From a bacterium (GTDB taxonomy: Bacteria; Electryoneota; RPQS01): DNA of 64,000 nucleotides. This document shows positions 26,003 to 34,781 of the stretch, in pieces (the stretch's first letter is position 1; every line of letters starts with the position of its first letter). The notes below the pieces were generated by a model that was not told the origin of the DNA, searched no databases, and saw only the letters and a list, made by a program, of their open reading frames with translations. The stretch spans positions 1 to 64,000 of the forward strand of contig DASXUQ010000018.1 in NCBI GenBank assembly GCA_036504735.1, in the 5' to 3' direction. The translations under genes and the position numbers were made by a program.

Positions 26003-27169
26003 ATGCCCGACTACCCATCTCCCTTCGCTAAACCTTTTAAAGACCTTCGGGTCAAAGACTACAACACCCAAGTGCCGAGGCCCAATGCCGAGGAGGTGGC
26101 TCGCTTTCCCGAAGCGGCGCGCGCCCTTCTGGAACGCATTGCCATTCAACAGGAACTCTTTTATACCGGAACCGAATACAAGCTCGACTGGATCAAGGGC
26201 CACCACTTTCTGCTGGCGGGAGCCACCGGACCGGGTCTGGGGGGAGCCATCGAAAGCGCTGTGCGGCATTTCACCCATGACAGCGGCAGCATTACCGTGC
26301 TGGCGCGGGATCTGTCGAAATCTGTTGGCTATGAAATGGGCCGCCAGATGATCGAACGCGCCGAGCAGGCCGGGTTCGACAAACGCTACCACATGATGAA
26401 CGAGGGCATGAGCGTGGACGGGCCGGTGTTCGAGAAGACCGTGGCCGCACTGAAGGAAGCCGGAGCCAAGGAAGTAATCTATGTCAATTCCGTGGCGGCG
26501 GCCATGTCGGGAATTCTGCCCGGCTATCCTCCGATTTATGTGAAGGACGTAGATGCTGAAGGGTTATTTCAGTGGCGGCTGCCCGCGCTTTCAGAGCAGG
26601 CGATAGAGTCTACCCGCACGGTGATGGGCAAGCTGGCAGTGGCGTTTCCGCGCGCGCTCGAAGCGGCGGGGTTCAAGGTCACCGTCACCTGTTACATCGA
26701 CTGGCGCGGCAGCCTCGATGTTTTGAGCCGTGATCCGTCCAGCAATGCCTATGGCCGCCAAGGGCCGTATTCGACCAGTCTGTATCTTCCCAAGGAATAT
26801 TTGCAGGCGGACACCATCAAGGCGTATGGCCGGGGGCGCGTGATACTGGATTGCTTCCTGCCAGTGATGCGCACGCGGGCCATCAGTTTTATTCCCGGCG
26901 CGACGCCGCAGTGGTATCTGATCTCCCGTCTCATGGATCTGTCCGGTGTCCGCCGTCGCGATGTGCCGGAACTGGCGCTGGGCGTGCTTGATCAGATTGG
27001 CAAGGCGCTGGCGGGAGGGCCGTACAATCCCTTCCCGCGGCTGGATGACCATGAGTCTCCTCTCGATGAATGGTACCGTCAGGTCGTCCTGCGGTTGAAC
27101 AACGAAGAGGACAGCGAGTTTTTCTATAAGAATTGGATCAAGATGGACGAGAATTCGACGCGTTCATAG
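26003..27169 (+). CDS. Rossmann-fold oxidoreductase, divergent FabV-like (trans-2-enoyl reductase family)
   Basis: 388 residues, close to the roughly 400 of FabV/TER. From memory of FabV, these stretches line up in order: a glycine-rich NAD motif (AGATGPGLGGAIESA, about 72-86, against GASSGYGLASR), EVIYVNSVAAAMSG (against VVYSLASP), EQAIESTRTVMGKL (against the EIEETITVMGG segment), CYIDWRG (against FSYIG), and IPGATPQWYLISRLM (against MPLYISMVYKIM). FabV reduces enoyl-ACP or enoyl-CoA with NADH. The Y-x8-K catalytic pair of FabV is not clearly present; the nearest is Y-x7-K in GPYSTSLYLPKEY. The assignment to the family is therefore tentative and the substrate is unknown. It is a single-gene unit with its own promoter. 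Confidence 0.55.
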   Translation: MPDYPSPFAKPFKDLRVKDYNTQVPRPNAEEVARFPEAARALLERIAIQQELFYTGTEYKLDWIKGHHFLLAGATGPGLGGAIESAVRHFTHDSGSITVLARDLSKSVGYEMGRQMIERAEQAGFDKRYHMMNEGMSVDGPVFEKTVAALKEAGAKEVIYVNSVAAAMSGILPGYPPIYVKDVDAEGLFQWRLPALSEQAIESTRTVMGKLAVAFPRALEAAGFKVTVTCYIDWRGSLDVLSRDPSSNAYGRQGPYSTSLYLPKEYLQADTIKAYGRGRVILDCFLPVMRTRAISFIPGATPQWYLISRLMDLSGVRRRDVPELALGVLDQIGKALAGGPYNPFPRLDDHESPLDEWYRQVVLRLNNEEDSEFFYKNWIKMDENSTRS

Positions 27170-27278
27170 CGTATCAATTTATCATAACGTTCGTCCTATT
27201 TCGATCTCTCCGCCTGAGAACCCGGGAGCCTGCGCCATAAGCAGAAAGTACAACTAACGATACCTGCCTCCATCAATT

Positions 27279-27312
27279 CCGCCGCGCAGGAAAAAACCTT
27301 CCTGTGCGGCGG
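27279..27312. terminator. Hairpin between FabV-like gene and histidine kinase
   Basis: 14-bp stem CCGCCGCGCAGGAA / TTCCTGTGCGGCGG with one G-T pair, loop of about six. It ends 109 bases after the stop at 27169 and is followed by AAGCATTTCTTT. It may end that transcript or structure the leader of the kinase gene. Confidence 0.6.
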
Positions 27313-27420
27313 AAGCATTTCTTTGCCGGAGCCTGCTCCGGACTACCTGAACGCATCTCCCCTGTTTCTTCTTTCCCGGTTCGTGTAGTTTTTTGCGCCC
27401 CGGTTGTGGGCAAGGATGTG

Positions 27421-29166
27421 ATGATGGTCTCTTATGGCAGCCACCGCTGGAGTATCAGCGGTACCAGTCCCAACGGTCTCGTTTTAGCCGGAGTCGGCAT
27501 TACGTTGTTTCTGTTTGGGCTGGTGGTCTGGGAGGCCCTCACCGCATACGGTTCGTATCAGAGTATTTCCGAGGATCAGATCGCGCTGGAGCGGCTGGAC
27601 ACGGAGCTGACGCGGCTGGATGAGACGCTCAGCACATCGGCGCTTCTGTCCGTCGCGACGGACAATCCGGCCTGGAAGACGCGCTATGCCGCTGCTCAGT
27701 TGCAACTGGACAGTGTGCTGGCCGAGGCCGCTGCCGTGCTGGACACCTCGCAGAGCCGCGCGGAATTGTACAACATCCGTACGGCGCATACGCGGCGGGT
27801 GAACACCGAGACGCTGGCGATGGGGCTGGCTTTCAGCGGTGACCGGGTTTCTGCCGAAGACTTGCTGTCCAGCAATTTATATCTGGAATTGAAGCAGGCT
27901 TATGTGCAGAGCATTGGGACCGCCCTGCAGCGGCTGAATGACCGCGAAGAGAATAACGGCGACTCGCTGCGTAAGAAACTGCGGCTGATTGCACTGTTCA
28001 CCGCCGGAGTGGTGGGCGTCGCGTGGCTGTCGATTGTCGGTGCGTTACAACTCAATTTCCGCAGGCGGCGCGCCGCGGAGTTGATTCTGCGGGAGAGCGA
28101 AGCGCGCTACCGGGGCGTGACGGAAGCCGCTTTCGATGATATTCTGCTTTCGGAAGACGGCATCCTGCTGGATTGCAGCGACAAGTTTGCGCGCATGTGC
28201 GGTTATGATCGCGCCGAACTGCGGGGCAGACCCACGGTGGAACTGGTGGCACTGGAAGACCGCGAGTTGGTGCGCAACGCGCAGAAGTCCGGTTATGAAA
28301 AGCCCTATGAGGCTCTCTGTCTGCGCAAGGATGGGACGCGTTTTCCGGTGGAGATCTGCGGCAAGACGGTCCCCTTTCACGGACGTCTTGCGCGTGTGAC
28401 GGCGGTGCGCGACATCAGTGACCGCAAGCATGCCGAGGCCGAGCGTGAAGCCCTGATCCGCGACCTGAAGTGCAAGAATGAAGAGCTGGAGCGGTTCAGC
28501 TATACGGTGTCCCATGACCTGAAGAGCCCATTGATTACCATTAAGGGCTTTTTGAAGTGGATCGATCGCGACGCGGCGGCAGGCAACCGCGAGCGATTGC
28601 AGCAGAACCTCGAGCGCATCGGCGATGCGGTGGACAAGATGGAGCACTTCATGAATTCGCTGCTCGAATGGTCCCGCAACGGGCATCAGCCGCTAAAGCA
28701 TGACCCGGTGCCGCTGGAAGATCTGGCACGGGAGGCAACGGGGCTGGTCAATGGCCGTATTGCGCAGCGCGGCGTGGCGGTGCAGATTGCGCCGGGGCTG
28801 CCGGTCGTCTATGGTGACCGCTCGCGGCTGCTGGAAGTGATTTTGAATTTGCTCGATAACGCGATCAAGTTCATGGGCAACCAGCCGCGGCCGCGCGTGG
28901 AAATCGGGATACGTCATGCAGGCACAGAGCCGGTGCTGTATGTCAAGGACAACGGCATTGGCATTGCGCCGCCGGATCAGACCCGGATCCTTGCCCTGTT
29001 CGAGAAGCTGGATCCACAGGCCGAAGGCTCGGGGGTCGGGCTGGCGCTGGTGAAGCGCATTGTCGAGCAGCATGGCGGCTCGCTGTGGATCGAATCCGAT
29101 GGCCCCGGCAAAGGCAGCACGTTCTGTTTCCGGCTGTCGGGAGTGGCGGCGGGGCAGGCGGCGTAG
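27421..29166 (+). CDS. Membrane PAS-domain sensor histidine kinase
   Basis: 581 residues from the ATG at 27421 (or the adjacent ATG at 27424), placed by GCAAGGA just upstream; a longer frame to 27304 runs through a hairpin. Two membrane segments (about 20-42 and 186-210) flank a helical periplasmic sensor region with CHASE3-like character. A PAS domain (about 230-340) leads to HisKA with H365 (TVSHDLKSP). The HATPase domain follows, with N480 (NLLDNAIKF), D510 (DNGIGIAPP) and GSGVGLALVKRIV. This is a complete membrane kinase of the phytochrome-like HWE-free class. No response regulator gene is adjacent, so it is an orphan here and its signal is unknown. Confidence 0.92.
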   Translation: MMVSYGSHRWSISGTSPNGLVLAGVGITLFLFGLVVWEALTAYGSYQSISEDQIALERLDTELTRLDETLSTSALLSVATDNPAWKTRYAAAQLQLDSVLAEAAAVLDTSQSRAELYNIRTAHTRRVNTETLAMGLAFSGDRVSAEDLLSSNLYLELKQAYVQSIGTALQRLNDREENNGDSLRKKLRLIALFTAGVVGVAWLSIVGALQLNFRRRRAAELILRESEARYRGVTEAAFDDILLSEDGILLDCSDKFARMCGYDRAELRGRPTVELVALEDRELVRNAQKSGYEKPYEALCLRKDGTRFPVEICGKTVPFHGRLARVTAVRDISDRKHAEAEREALIRDLKCKNEELERFSYTVSHDLKSPLITIKGFLKWIDRDAAAGNRERLQQNLERIGDAVDKMEHFMNSLLEWSRNGHQPLKHDPVPLEDLAREATGLVNGRIAQRGVAVQIAPGLPVVYGDRSRLLEVILNLLDNAIKFMGNQPRPRVEIGIRHAGTEPVLYVKDNGIGIAPPDQTRILALFEKLDPQAEGSGVGLALVKRIVEQHGGSLWIESDGPGKGSTFCFRLSGVAAGQAA

Positions 29167-29237
29167 AGTTTCCGGAATCAGAATTGGTTGTCGTATTTTC
29201 GGTTGCGGTTTGACGGGCGCGAGTGTATCTTTAGGGC

Positions 29238-30299
29238 ATGAATACCACACTGATATCCCAAGATGTCCGGCTGAAGGCCTTTTACGAACGCGATCCGGCG
29301 TTTGCGGGGCTGTTTTTTGTCGGCGTCAAAACCACGGGGATCTTCTGCCGGGTGGGCTGTCCGGCGCGCGCGCCCAAGCCGGAGAATATCTCCTTTTATG
29401 AGACGGTCAAAGAGGCGTTGGATGCGGGGTTCCGGCCTTGCAAGGTGTGCAAGCCGCTGGAGAGCGTCGGGGAGACTCCCGAAGAGTTCCGGCAGCTCTT
29501 GGACGAGATCCACGCCACGCCGGGGCTGCGGCTGCGCAACAGCGACCTTGAACAGCGCGGCATTCAACCCGATGCTTTGCGCCGCTGGTTCAAGAAGCAG
29601 CACGGGATTACCTTTCAAGCCTATCAGCGGTATGTGAAGATCGGCAAGGCCCTTGAAGGCCTGAAGGCGGGGCAGAGCGTCACCACGGTCGCGCTTGAAA
29701 GCTACGATTCCTTAAGCGGCTTTCAGGAGTCCTTTAAGAACGCGATGGGGCTGTCACCTTCGGCCAGCGTGGACAAGGCGGTGATTTACATCACGCGGCT
29801 TTCCACACCTTTGGGGCTGATGATGGCGGGGGCGGTGCAGAATGAACTTTGCCTGCTGGAGTTTTGCGACCGCCGGATGCTGCCATCGGAATTGGATCAG
29901 CTTCAGAAGCTCTGCAACGGCAGTGTGATGACCGCCCACTGTCCGCTGTTCGATGAGTTGCAGAAGCAGCTCGATGAGTATTTTGCCGGGCAGCGCAAGG
30001 AGTTTGCCTTGCCGCTGCATCTGGCGGGGACAGCATTTCAAAAGGCCGTGTGGCAGGCGCTGGTGACCATCCCTTACGGGAGCACCTGTTCTTACCTCGA
30101 GCAGGCGCGCAAGCTCAGCCGTCCCGAGGCCGTGCGGGCAGTAGCTCACGCCAACGGGATGAACCGGATGGCGATTGTCATTCCCTGCCACCGGGTCATC
30201 GGCGGAGATGGCACGCTGACAGGTTATGGCGGCGGTCTGGACCGCAAACGCTGGCTGCTGGAGCATGAAGCCCGCTACACACGCGAGGGCTTCCTGTGA
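29238..30299 (+). CDS. ada: Bifunctional Ada DNA repair methyltransferase/transcription factor
   Basis: 353 residues. The N-terminal Ada metal-binding domain has C37, C41, C68 and C71 (GIFCRVGCPAR...RPCKVC), matching the phosphotriester-repair cysteines of E. coli Ada almost position for position. An AraC-type helix-turn-helix region follows (about 95-175). The C-terminal O6-alkylguanine methyltransferase has C317 in IPCHRV. Length and all active cysteines fit a complete Ada, which removes methyl groups from DNA and, once methylated, activates repair genes. The next gene starts within its stop codon. Confidence 0.95.
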   Translation: MNTTLISQDVRLKAFYERDPAFAGLFFVGVKTTGIFCRVGCPARAPKPENISFYETVKEALDAGFRPCKVCKPLESVGETPEEFRQLLDEIHATPGLRLRNSDLEQRGIQPDALRRWFKKQHGITFQAYQRYVKIGKALEGLKAGQSVTTVALESYDSLSGFQESFKNAMGLSPSASVDKAVIYITRLSTPLGLMMAGAVQNELCLLEFCDRRMLPSELDQLQKLCNGSVMTAHCPLFDELQKQLDEYFAGQRKEFALPLHLAGTAFQKAVWQALVTIPYGSTCSYLEQARKLSRPEAVRAVAHANGMNRMAIVIPCHRVIGGDGTLTGYGGGLDRKRWLLEHEARYTREGFL

Positions 30300-31222
30300 G
30301 CCGCTGGAAGCCGTGGGGCGCATTTTTGTTTTTAGGGCTTCTCGGTTGGGGAACGTCCTTTTTGTGGATCAAGGTGGCGCTCGAAGAGATCGGGCCGCTC
30401 ACCACTGTTGCTTACCGCATGATCTTCGGCACGGCGGCAGCGTGGCTGCTGACGCTGATCCAAAAAGAGCCGTTCACCGTCCGAGGCCGGAATCTGGTGT
30501 ATACGCTGGCGCTGGGGGTGGTCAATACGGCGATTCCCTTTACCCTCATCACGTGGGCGGAAACGCGGATCGATTCGGGCCTGGCGGGGATTCTGAACGG
30601 CACCATGCCGTTGTTTACGATTTCGGTGGCGCATTTCTTTTTGCCGGATGACCGTTTCAGCCTGTCCAAGGCTACGGGGCTGGCGGCAGGATTTGTGGGA
30701 CTGGTTCTGCTGGTGAGCCGCGACATCGGACCACAGGCGCTGACAGGCAGCCTCATCGGACAGCTTGCCGTCATTGTGGCCGCGATCTGCTATGCGGCGG
30801 CCAATGTGTTTACCCGGCTGAAGCTGAAGGGCCAGCATCCGATCCACACCACGGCGGTATCGCTGACGTCGTCGCTGGTCGTGATGTGGCTTCTGGCGCC
30901 GCTCATGGAAGCGCCGATGAAGCTGCCGCATTTGCCGATGACATGGCTGGCCTGTGCATGGATGGGTGTGATGGGCTCGGCGCTGGCCTATCAGGCTTAT
31001 TTTTATCTGATCAACACATGGGGATCGACGCGCGCCGCCGCCGTGACGTACATTTTCCCGGTGTGGGCGGTGATTCTCGGCGTGCTGTTTTTGGGCGAGC
31101 GCCCGAGTTGGCAGCTCTTTTTGGGTGGCGGATTGGTGATTGCGGGAATTGTGCTGGTGAATAAAGTCCAAAATTCTGAAAAACAAAAAATCCAAAAGTT
31201 AAGAACGAAGACTGCTGGATAA
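30296..31222 (+). CDS. DMT-superfamily (EamA) transporter
   Basis: 308 residues; the GTG start overlaps the TGA of ada (GTGA), so it is translationally coupled. Ten hydrophobic segments in two EamA repeats are visible (for example FLFLGLLGWGTSFLWIKVAL at the start and GLAAGFVGLVLLV before the second half). The substrate cannot be told; family members export amino acids or other metabolites. The last 20 residues (NKVQNSEKQKIQKLRTKTAG) are encoded by an A-rich micro-repeat (31164-31215) like those seen elsewhere in the window, so the native C-terminus may have been shorter. Confidence 0.9.
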   Translation: MSRWKPWGAFLFLGLLGWGTSFLWIKVALEEIGPLTTVAYRMIFGTAAAWLLTLIQKEPFTVRGRNLVYTLALGVVNTAIPFTLITWAETRIDSGLAGILNGTMPLFTISVAHFFLPDDRFSLSKATGLAAGFVGLVLLVSRDIGPQALTGSLIGQLAVIVAAICYAAANVFTRLKLKGQHPIHTTAVSLTSSLVVMWLLAPLMEAPMKLPHLPMTWLACAWMGVMGSALAYQAYFYLINTWGSTRAAAVTYIFPVWAVILGVLFLGERPSWQLFLGGGLVIAGIVLVNKVQNSEKQKIQKLRTKTAG

Positions 31223-31224
31223 GC

Positions 31225-31256
31225 AAAGCGCCTCGCAAATGCGGGGCGCTTTTGTT
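31225..31256 (+). terminator. Terminator of ada-transporter unit
   Basis: Stem AAAGCGCCTCGC / GCGGGGCGCTTT with one G-T pair, followed by TTGTTT. Confidence 0.8.
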
Positions 31257-31277
31257 TCGATAGTTCAGGATTTCTGA

Positions 31278-31883
31278 TCAGATCTTCAGCATTCTGTCGG
31301 GCCATTTCCAGCCGTGGAAAATTCGCGCATCGATTCCTACTGATCTGGCGACGGCTACATTGGGCTCCAGATCATCGTAGAAGAGAATTTCTTCCGGTTT
31401 GCAGGCGGCAGCCGTAATGATCTGCGCAAAGGCTTCCGGTTCGGATTTCATGTGGCCGCACACGTACGAGGCGAACGTCCGTTCAAACTGGTACAGAAAG
31501 GGAAAGCGGCGCAGCGCGTATTTGAGATGGGTGGGGTTGGTGTCGGTGAGCATCCACAGCGTTGCCTTTTGTCTCAGCACCTCAACGGCCTGCTCCGCGC
31601 CCTGCGTTATGGTAAAGACGTCATTCCACGCGTCCATCACAAACGGCGTGGCCTCCTCCCGGCACCCCAGCCACTGCACCATTTCCGCAAAGAAATCCGC
31701 TTCGGTAATCTGTCCGCGTTCAAAGGCGGCCTTGAGTTCTCCCCGCGCATAGCGGGCGAGAATTTCTTCGGCGCTGCGATGCGGTGCAATCCGCGACAGC
31801 CGCTCGGCAAAGCGTTCGGGACGGTAATCGAGGAGGACATTGCCGAGGTCCAAAACAATTAAGTGACGGGAATCGGGGTTCAT
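31278..31883 (-). CDS. HAD-superfamily hydrolase (YihX-like phosphatase)
   Basis: 201 residues. Motif I is VLDLGNVLLDY (about 10-20), where the Gly-Asn form is typical of YihX-like α-glucose-1-phosphate phosphatases. Motif II is MLTDTN (about 110), motif III K at about 145 (GHMKSEPEAF), motif IV FYDDLEPNVAVARSVG (about 167-182). The cap is the short helical type. It is predicted to be a cytosolic phosphatase for sugar phosphates or similar small molecules; the substrate is uncertain. It is convergent with the transporter gene. Confidence 0.9.
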   Translation of the reverse strand: MNPDSRHLIVLDLGNVLLDYRPERFAERLSRIAPHRSAEEILARYARGELKAAFERGQITEADFFAEMVQWLGCREEATPFVMDAWNDVFTITQGAEQAVEVLRQKATLWMLTDTNPTHLKYALRRFPFLYQFERTFASYVCGHMKSEPEAFAQIITAAACKPEEILFYDDLEPNVAVARSVGIDARIFHGWKWPDRMLKI

Positions 31884-31946
31884 GAGATGCGATGAAGTTG
31901 TGATGTGAAGTGCGCAATATAGCCGGGACAGACGGCATTGTCAACC

Positions 31947-32015
31947 GGCAGGCGTGACGCCTGCACCCGGGGCCGCCTACCGGCGGGGGGACAGCGCGGA
32001 AGACCGCGCGGTCCC
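31947..32015. repeat. Dispersed GC-rich palindromic repeat, copy B
   Basis: Carries the same GCAGGCGTGACGCCTGCACC start and the GACAGCGCGGAAGACCGCGC end as 6345-6432, joined by a shorter middle with GGCCGCCTACCGGCGG. Confidence 0.75.
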
Positions 32016-32131
32016 AAGATATGATTGATCGCGTGCTCCCTCAAACCTCTGTTTTCCGCGTTATGTGACCGACATTGTCTTATTTCAAGTCTTCCGTTTT
32101 CAGTTTCAAGGCATCCCAAAGCGGCTCCCTC

Positions 32132-32160
32132 TTGACTTTTCGCTCCGCTATACCTACATT
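32132..32160 (+). promoter_or_regulatory. Promoter of the acyl-CoA dehydrogenase gene
   Basis: TTGACT (32132-32137), 17 bases, TACATT (32155-32160), about 40 bases before the ATG. Confidence 0.7.
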
Positions 32161-32201
32161 TCCTTTTTGCCCTACTCTAACCACTGCGAGAGAACCCGCC
32201 C

Positions 32202-33347
32202 ATGATGGATTACTTTCTTACCGAGGACCAGACCGCCTTCCGTGACCTTGTTCGCCAGATTGCCGAAGAGACCGTTAAGCCTGTCCGCGCCAAGCACGAC
32301 CGCGACGGAACATTTCCCTGGGACGTCGTGAAAGTCTTTGCCGACGCCGGCTTTTTCAGTGTCGTGGTGCCCGAAGAGTACGGCGGGATGGGCTTGGGCG
32401 TGTTCGAACTGGCGATTATGACCGAGGAACTCTCCAAGGTGTGCGGCGGCATCAGTCTGTCGGTGGCGGCGTCCGCACTGGGCACGTTCCCGATTCTGAT
32501 TTCCGGTACCGAAGCGCAGAAGAAGAAATATCTGCCCAAGCTGGCGTCCGGCCAGTGGCTGGCGGCCTTCGGTTTGACCGAACCTGCCGCAGGCAGCGAC
32601 GCCGGTTCGATGAAGACCCGCGCCGAGAAGAAGGGCAACGAGTATATTCTGAATGGCAGCAAGGTGTTTATCACCAACGGCGGCGTGGCCAACTGCGTCA
32701 CCGTGATTGCCGTTACCGATCCGACCAAGGGTGCGCGCGGCACGTCGGCCTTTATCGTGGAGAAGGATTTTCCGGGCTTCAAGGTCGGTAAAGAAGAAGA
32801 TAAGATGGGCATTCGCGCATCGTCCACCAATGAGATTATCTTCGAAGATTGCCACGTGCCTGCCGAGAACCTGCTCGGCAAAGAAGGCGAAGGCTTTATG
32901 GTGGCGATGAAGACGCTGGACAAGTCGCGTCCGGGCGTGGCCGCGCAGGCGCTGGGAATTGCGCAGGGCGCGTTTGACCTGGCCCTCGATTATGCGAAGT
33001 CCCGCGTACAGTTCGGCCATCCGATTTCCAGCCTGCAGGCGATTCAGTTCCTGCTGGCCGACATGGCAACGTCCATCGAATCGTCGCGCGCGCTGCTCTA
33101 CATGGCCGCCAAGAATATCGATGCGGGTCTGAAAAACGTCGGCGACATTTCGGCAATGAGCAAGCTACTGGCTTCGGACGTGGCGATGAAGGTCACCACG
33201 GACGCGGTGCAGATTTTCGGCGGGTACGGCTACATGCGCGATTACCCGATCGAGAAGTTCATGCGTGACGCCAAGATCACGCAGATCTACGAAGGCACGA
33301 ACCAGATCCAGCGCATGGTCATCGCCCGCAACATCATCCGGGGCTAA
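32202..33347 (+). CDS. Acyl-CoA dehydrogenase
   Basis: 381 residues, the standard length. The N-terminal helical domain, the central β-domain signature (LTEPAAGSDAGSMKTRAE, about 126-143) and the C-terminal helical domain with the FAD/active-site signature (IFGGYGYMRDYPIEKFMRDA...YEGTNQIQR) are all present; the Glu of YEGTNQIQR is the catalytic base. It oxidises an acyl-CoA to the 2,3-enoyl-CoA and passes electrons to electron-transfer flavoprotein. Short- or branched-chain specificity is likely from the overall similarity to butyryl-CoA-type enzymes but is not proven. No ETF or other β-oxidation genes are adjacent. Confidence 0.96.
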   Translation: MMDYFLTEDQTAFRDLVRQIAEETVKPVRAKHDRDGTFPWDVVKVFADAGFFSVVVPEEYGGMGLGVFELAIMTEELSKVCGGISLSVAASALGTFPILISGTEAQKKKYLPKLASGQWLAAFGLTEPAAGSDAGSMKTRAEKKGNEYILNGSKVFITNGGVANCVTVIAVTDPTKGARGTSAFIVEKDFPGFKVGKEEDKMGIRASSTNEIIFEDCHVPAENLLGKEGEGFMVAMKTLDKSRPGVAAQALGIAQGAFDLALDYAKSRVQFGHPISSLQAIQFLLADMATSIESSRALLYMAAKNIDAGLKNVGDISAMSKLLASDVAMKVTTDAVQIFGGYGYMRDYPIEKFMRDAKITQIYEGTNQIQRMVIARNIIRG

Positions 33348-33350
33348 AGC

Positions 33351-33644
33351 TTGACCGAGCGGGAGCCTCAGCGCACGACACCGCAGAACACCTCGGCGCG
33401 GTTTAAGACGGCGCGACGCTGGGCACGCATCGTCATGGGGTTCACGGTGATTCTCATCGGCCTGGTGCTGTCCATTCCGGGGATTCCCGGTCCGGGTATT
33501 TTGATTATTGTCGGCGGACTCGCCATTCTGGCAACGGAATATGTCTGGGCGCGGCGCTATCTGAACCGCATCAAGGAAGGCGGCGACAAGCTCAGCGGCT
33601 TCTTCCGGAAGAAGAAGCCGCCCGATGACCCACATAAGCCATAG
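33351..33644 (+). CDS. Small PGPGW-type membrane protein
   Basis: 97 residues with a TTG start three bases after the acyl-CoA dehydrogenase stop (an internal ATG at 33435 is an alternative). Two hydrophobic segments (about 28-45 and 48-64) surround the PGIPGPGILIIVGGLAIL motif, which marks the family of putative PGPGW transmembrane proteins. The C-terminus is basic (FFRKKKPPDD). Function is unknown; close spacing suggests co-transcription with the dehydrogenase. Confidence 0.8.
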   Translation: MTEREPQRTTPQNTSARFKTARRWARIVMGFTVILIGLVLSIPGIPGPGILIIVGGLAILATEYVWARRYLNRIKEGGDKLSGFFRKKKPPDDPHKP

Positions 33645-33657
33645 TCCGATCTACTGC

Positions 33658-33690
33658 GAAAGGGCGCACGTTGTGCGCCCTTTCTTGTTT
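33658..33690 (+). terminator. Terminator after PGPGW gene
   Basis: 12-bp perfect stem GAAAGGGCGCAC / GTGCGCCCTTTC with a GTT loop, followed by TTGTTT. Confidence 0.9.
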
Positions 33691-33894
33691 ATGCTACCCT
33701 ATGAAAAGCGTTTGCTCCCGCTGACCGCACGGGAAATGCGCTATCTATAAGAAGTGAGTCCCTTTGCAGGGGAACCGCCTTGCGCAGTGGGTCGTTGTAA
33801 AAGAGCATTGACCATATCGTCAGCGACCGGAACACTTTGCTCACCCGGAAGATTCGCGGTTCGCGCGAGGATTATTCAAGAGGAGACCGACATT

Positions 33895-34074
33895 ATGCCG
33901 ACACGCATTACCCATCACGCCGTCTACGGATACGAAGGCAAATGGTTTATCCATTCCGACGGATCCGACCGCTGCCTGAATGTTTTTGGCACCGATCAGG
34001 AGACAGGCAAACAGGCTCGAGGGGGACCGAAGAGTCCGAAACCTTACGCTGTGCGAGACGGAAAGAACCAATAG
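33895..34074 (+). CDS. Small protein of unknown function (59 residues)
   Basis: ATG at 33895 behind AAGAGGAG. The sequence begins MPTRITHHAVYGYEGKWFIH and ends GPKSPKPYAVRDGKNQ. A short β-pattern around GYEGKWFIHSDGSDRC faintly recalls DUF2188-like small proteins (compare 63031-63240), but I cannot assign it. A strong terminator follows directly, which supports a real single-gene unit. Confidence 0.65.
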   Translation: MPTRITHHAVYGYEGKWFIHSDGSDRCLNVFGTDQETGKQARGGPKSPKPYAVRDGKNQ

Positions 34075-34083
34075 GAAAAAGCG

Positions 34084-34116
34084 TGTGCGCCGCATCAAGC
34101 GGCGCACATTTTTTGT
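34084..34116 (+). terminator. Terminator of the 59-residue gene
   Basis: Stem TGTGCGCCGC / GCGGCGCACA with an ATCAA loop, followed by TTTTTTG. Confidence 0.9.
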
Positions 34117-34781
34117 GGGGCAGAAGTGTGTGGGGGCAAACCTCTATCCTGCCTTTGACTGCGGCGGAGACCCCCATCCCCCCGGCCCCCTTTCCCCATG
34201 ACATTGGGAAAGGGGGAGAAGAAACCCCCTTCTGATTCCCCCTTGTTCCAAGGGGGAAAGTGCAGAGTAAGACGCACTGCCGCTGCGAAGGCTTGGGATG
34301 CAGCGAAGCGCGGGGCAAGAGCGTATGAGAGGCATGCACGGCAATTCGCGGAGAATTCTTTGCGGCGTTGCATTGCGGCACGGCGCAGAGAGTCCCGATG
34401 CGGTGGACGGGGGTGTGGTGTGCCGCGCGAGCGAGCGCAAGTGAGGTTATGAAAGATCTTTCCTTGATGCGGCAATGCGTATCGGCACTTGCCACGCGCT
34501 GCGCGACGGCGTGGGCACGTCGTGCGATGACCCTGCAGCGGACGGCGGGAACCACGGAAAATTCGGGTCGGTTTTACAAGTGCATTCCATTTTGTTTATC
34601 AGGCGTGGCGGAGCCGGTCTCGCCGACAGTACGCGCCGCTGCAATCCCCCTTGGACAGTTCGCTGATGTCATTCACCGCGCGGGATTCGTGTCATGAGGC
34701 ATAAGTCACGCCGTGCGAGTGCAGGTTTATTTGTCATACATGTTCGGGTATCATAATCTTTACCGTAAGAGGAAAACAATC
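34117..34781. other. Non-coding leader and repeat upstream of first disordered protein
   Basis: 34170-34270 is a C-run/G-run palindromic repeat of the family seen at 41700, 51290, 53380 and 61220. The remaining 500 bases have several short frames in all directions but no supported gene. The final 70 bases carry AAGAGGAAAACAATC before the ATG at 34782. Confidence 0.6.
34170..34270. repeat. C-run/G-run palindromic repeat, copy 1
   Basis: Contains CCCCTTTCCCCATGACATTG / GGGAAAGGGGG and CCCCCTTGTTCCAAGGGGG palindromes, with the core AACCCCCTTCTGATTCCCCC shared with the copy at 53430. Confidence 0.75.
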
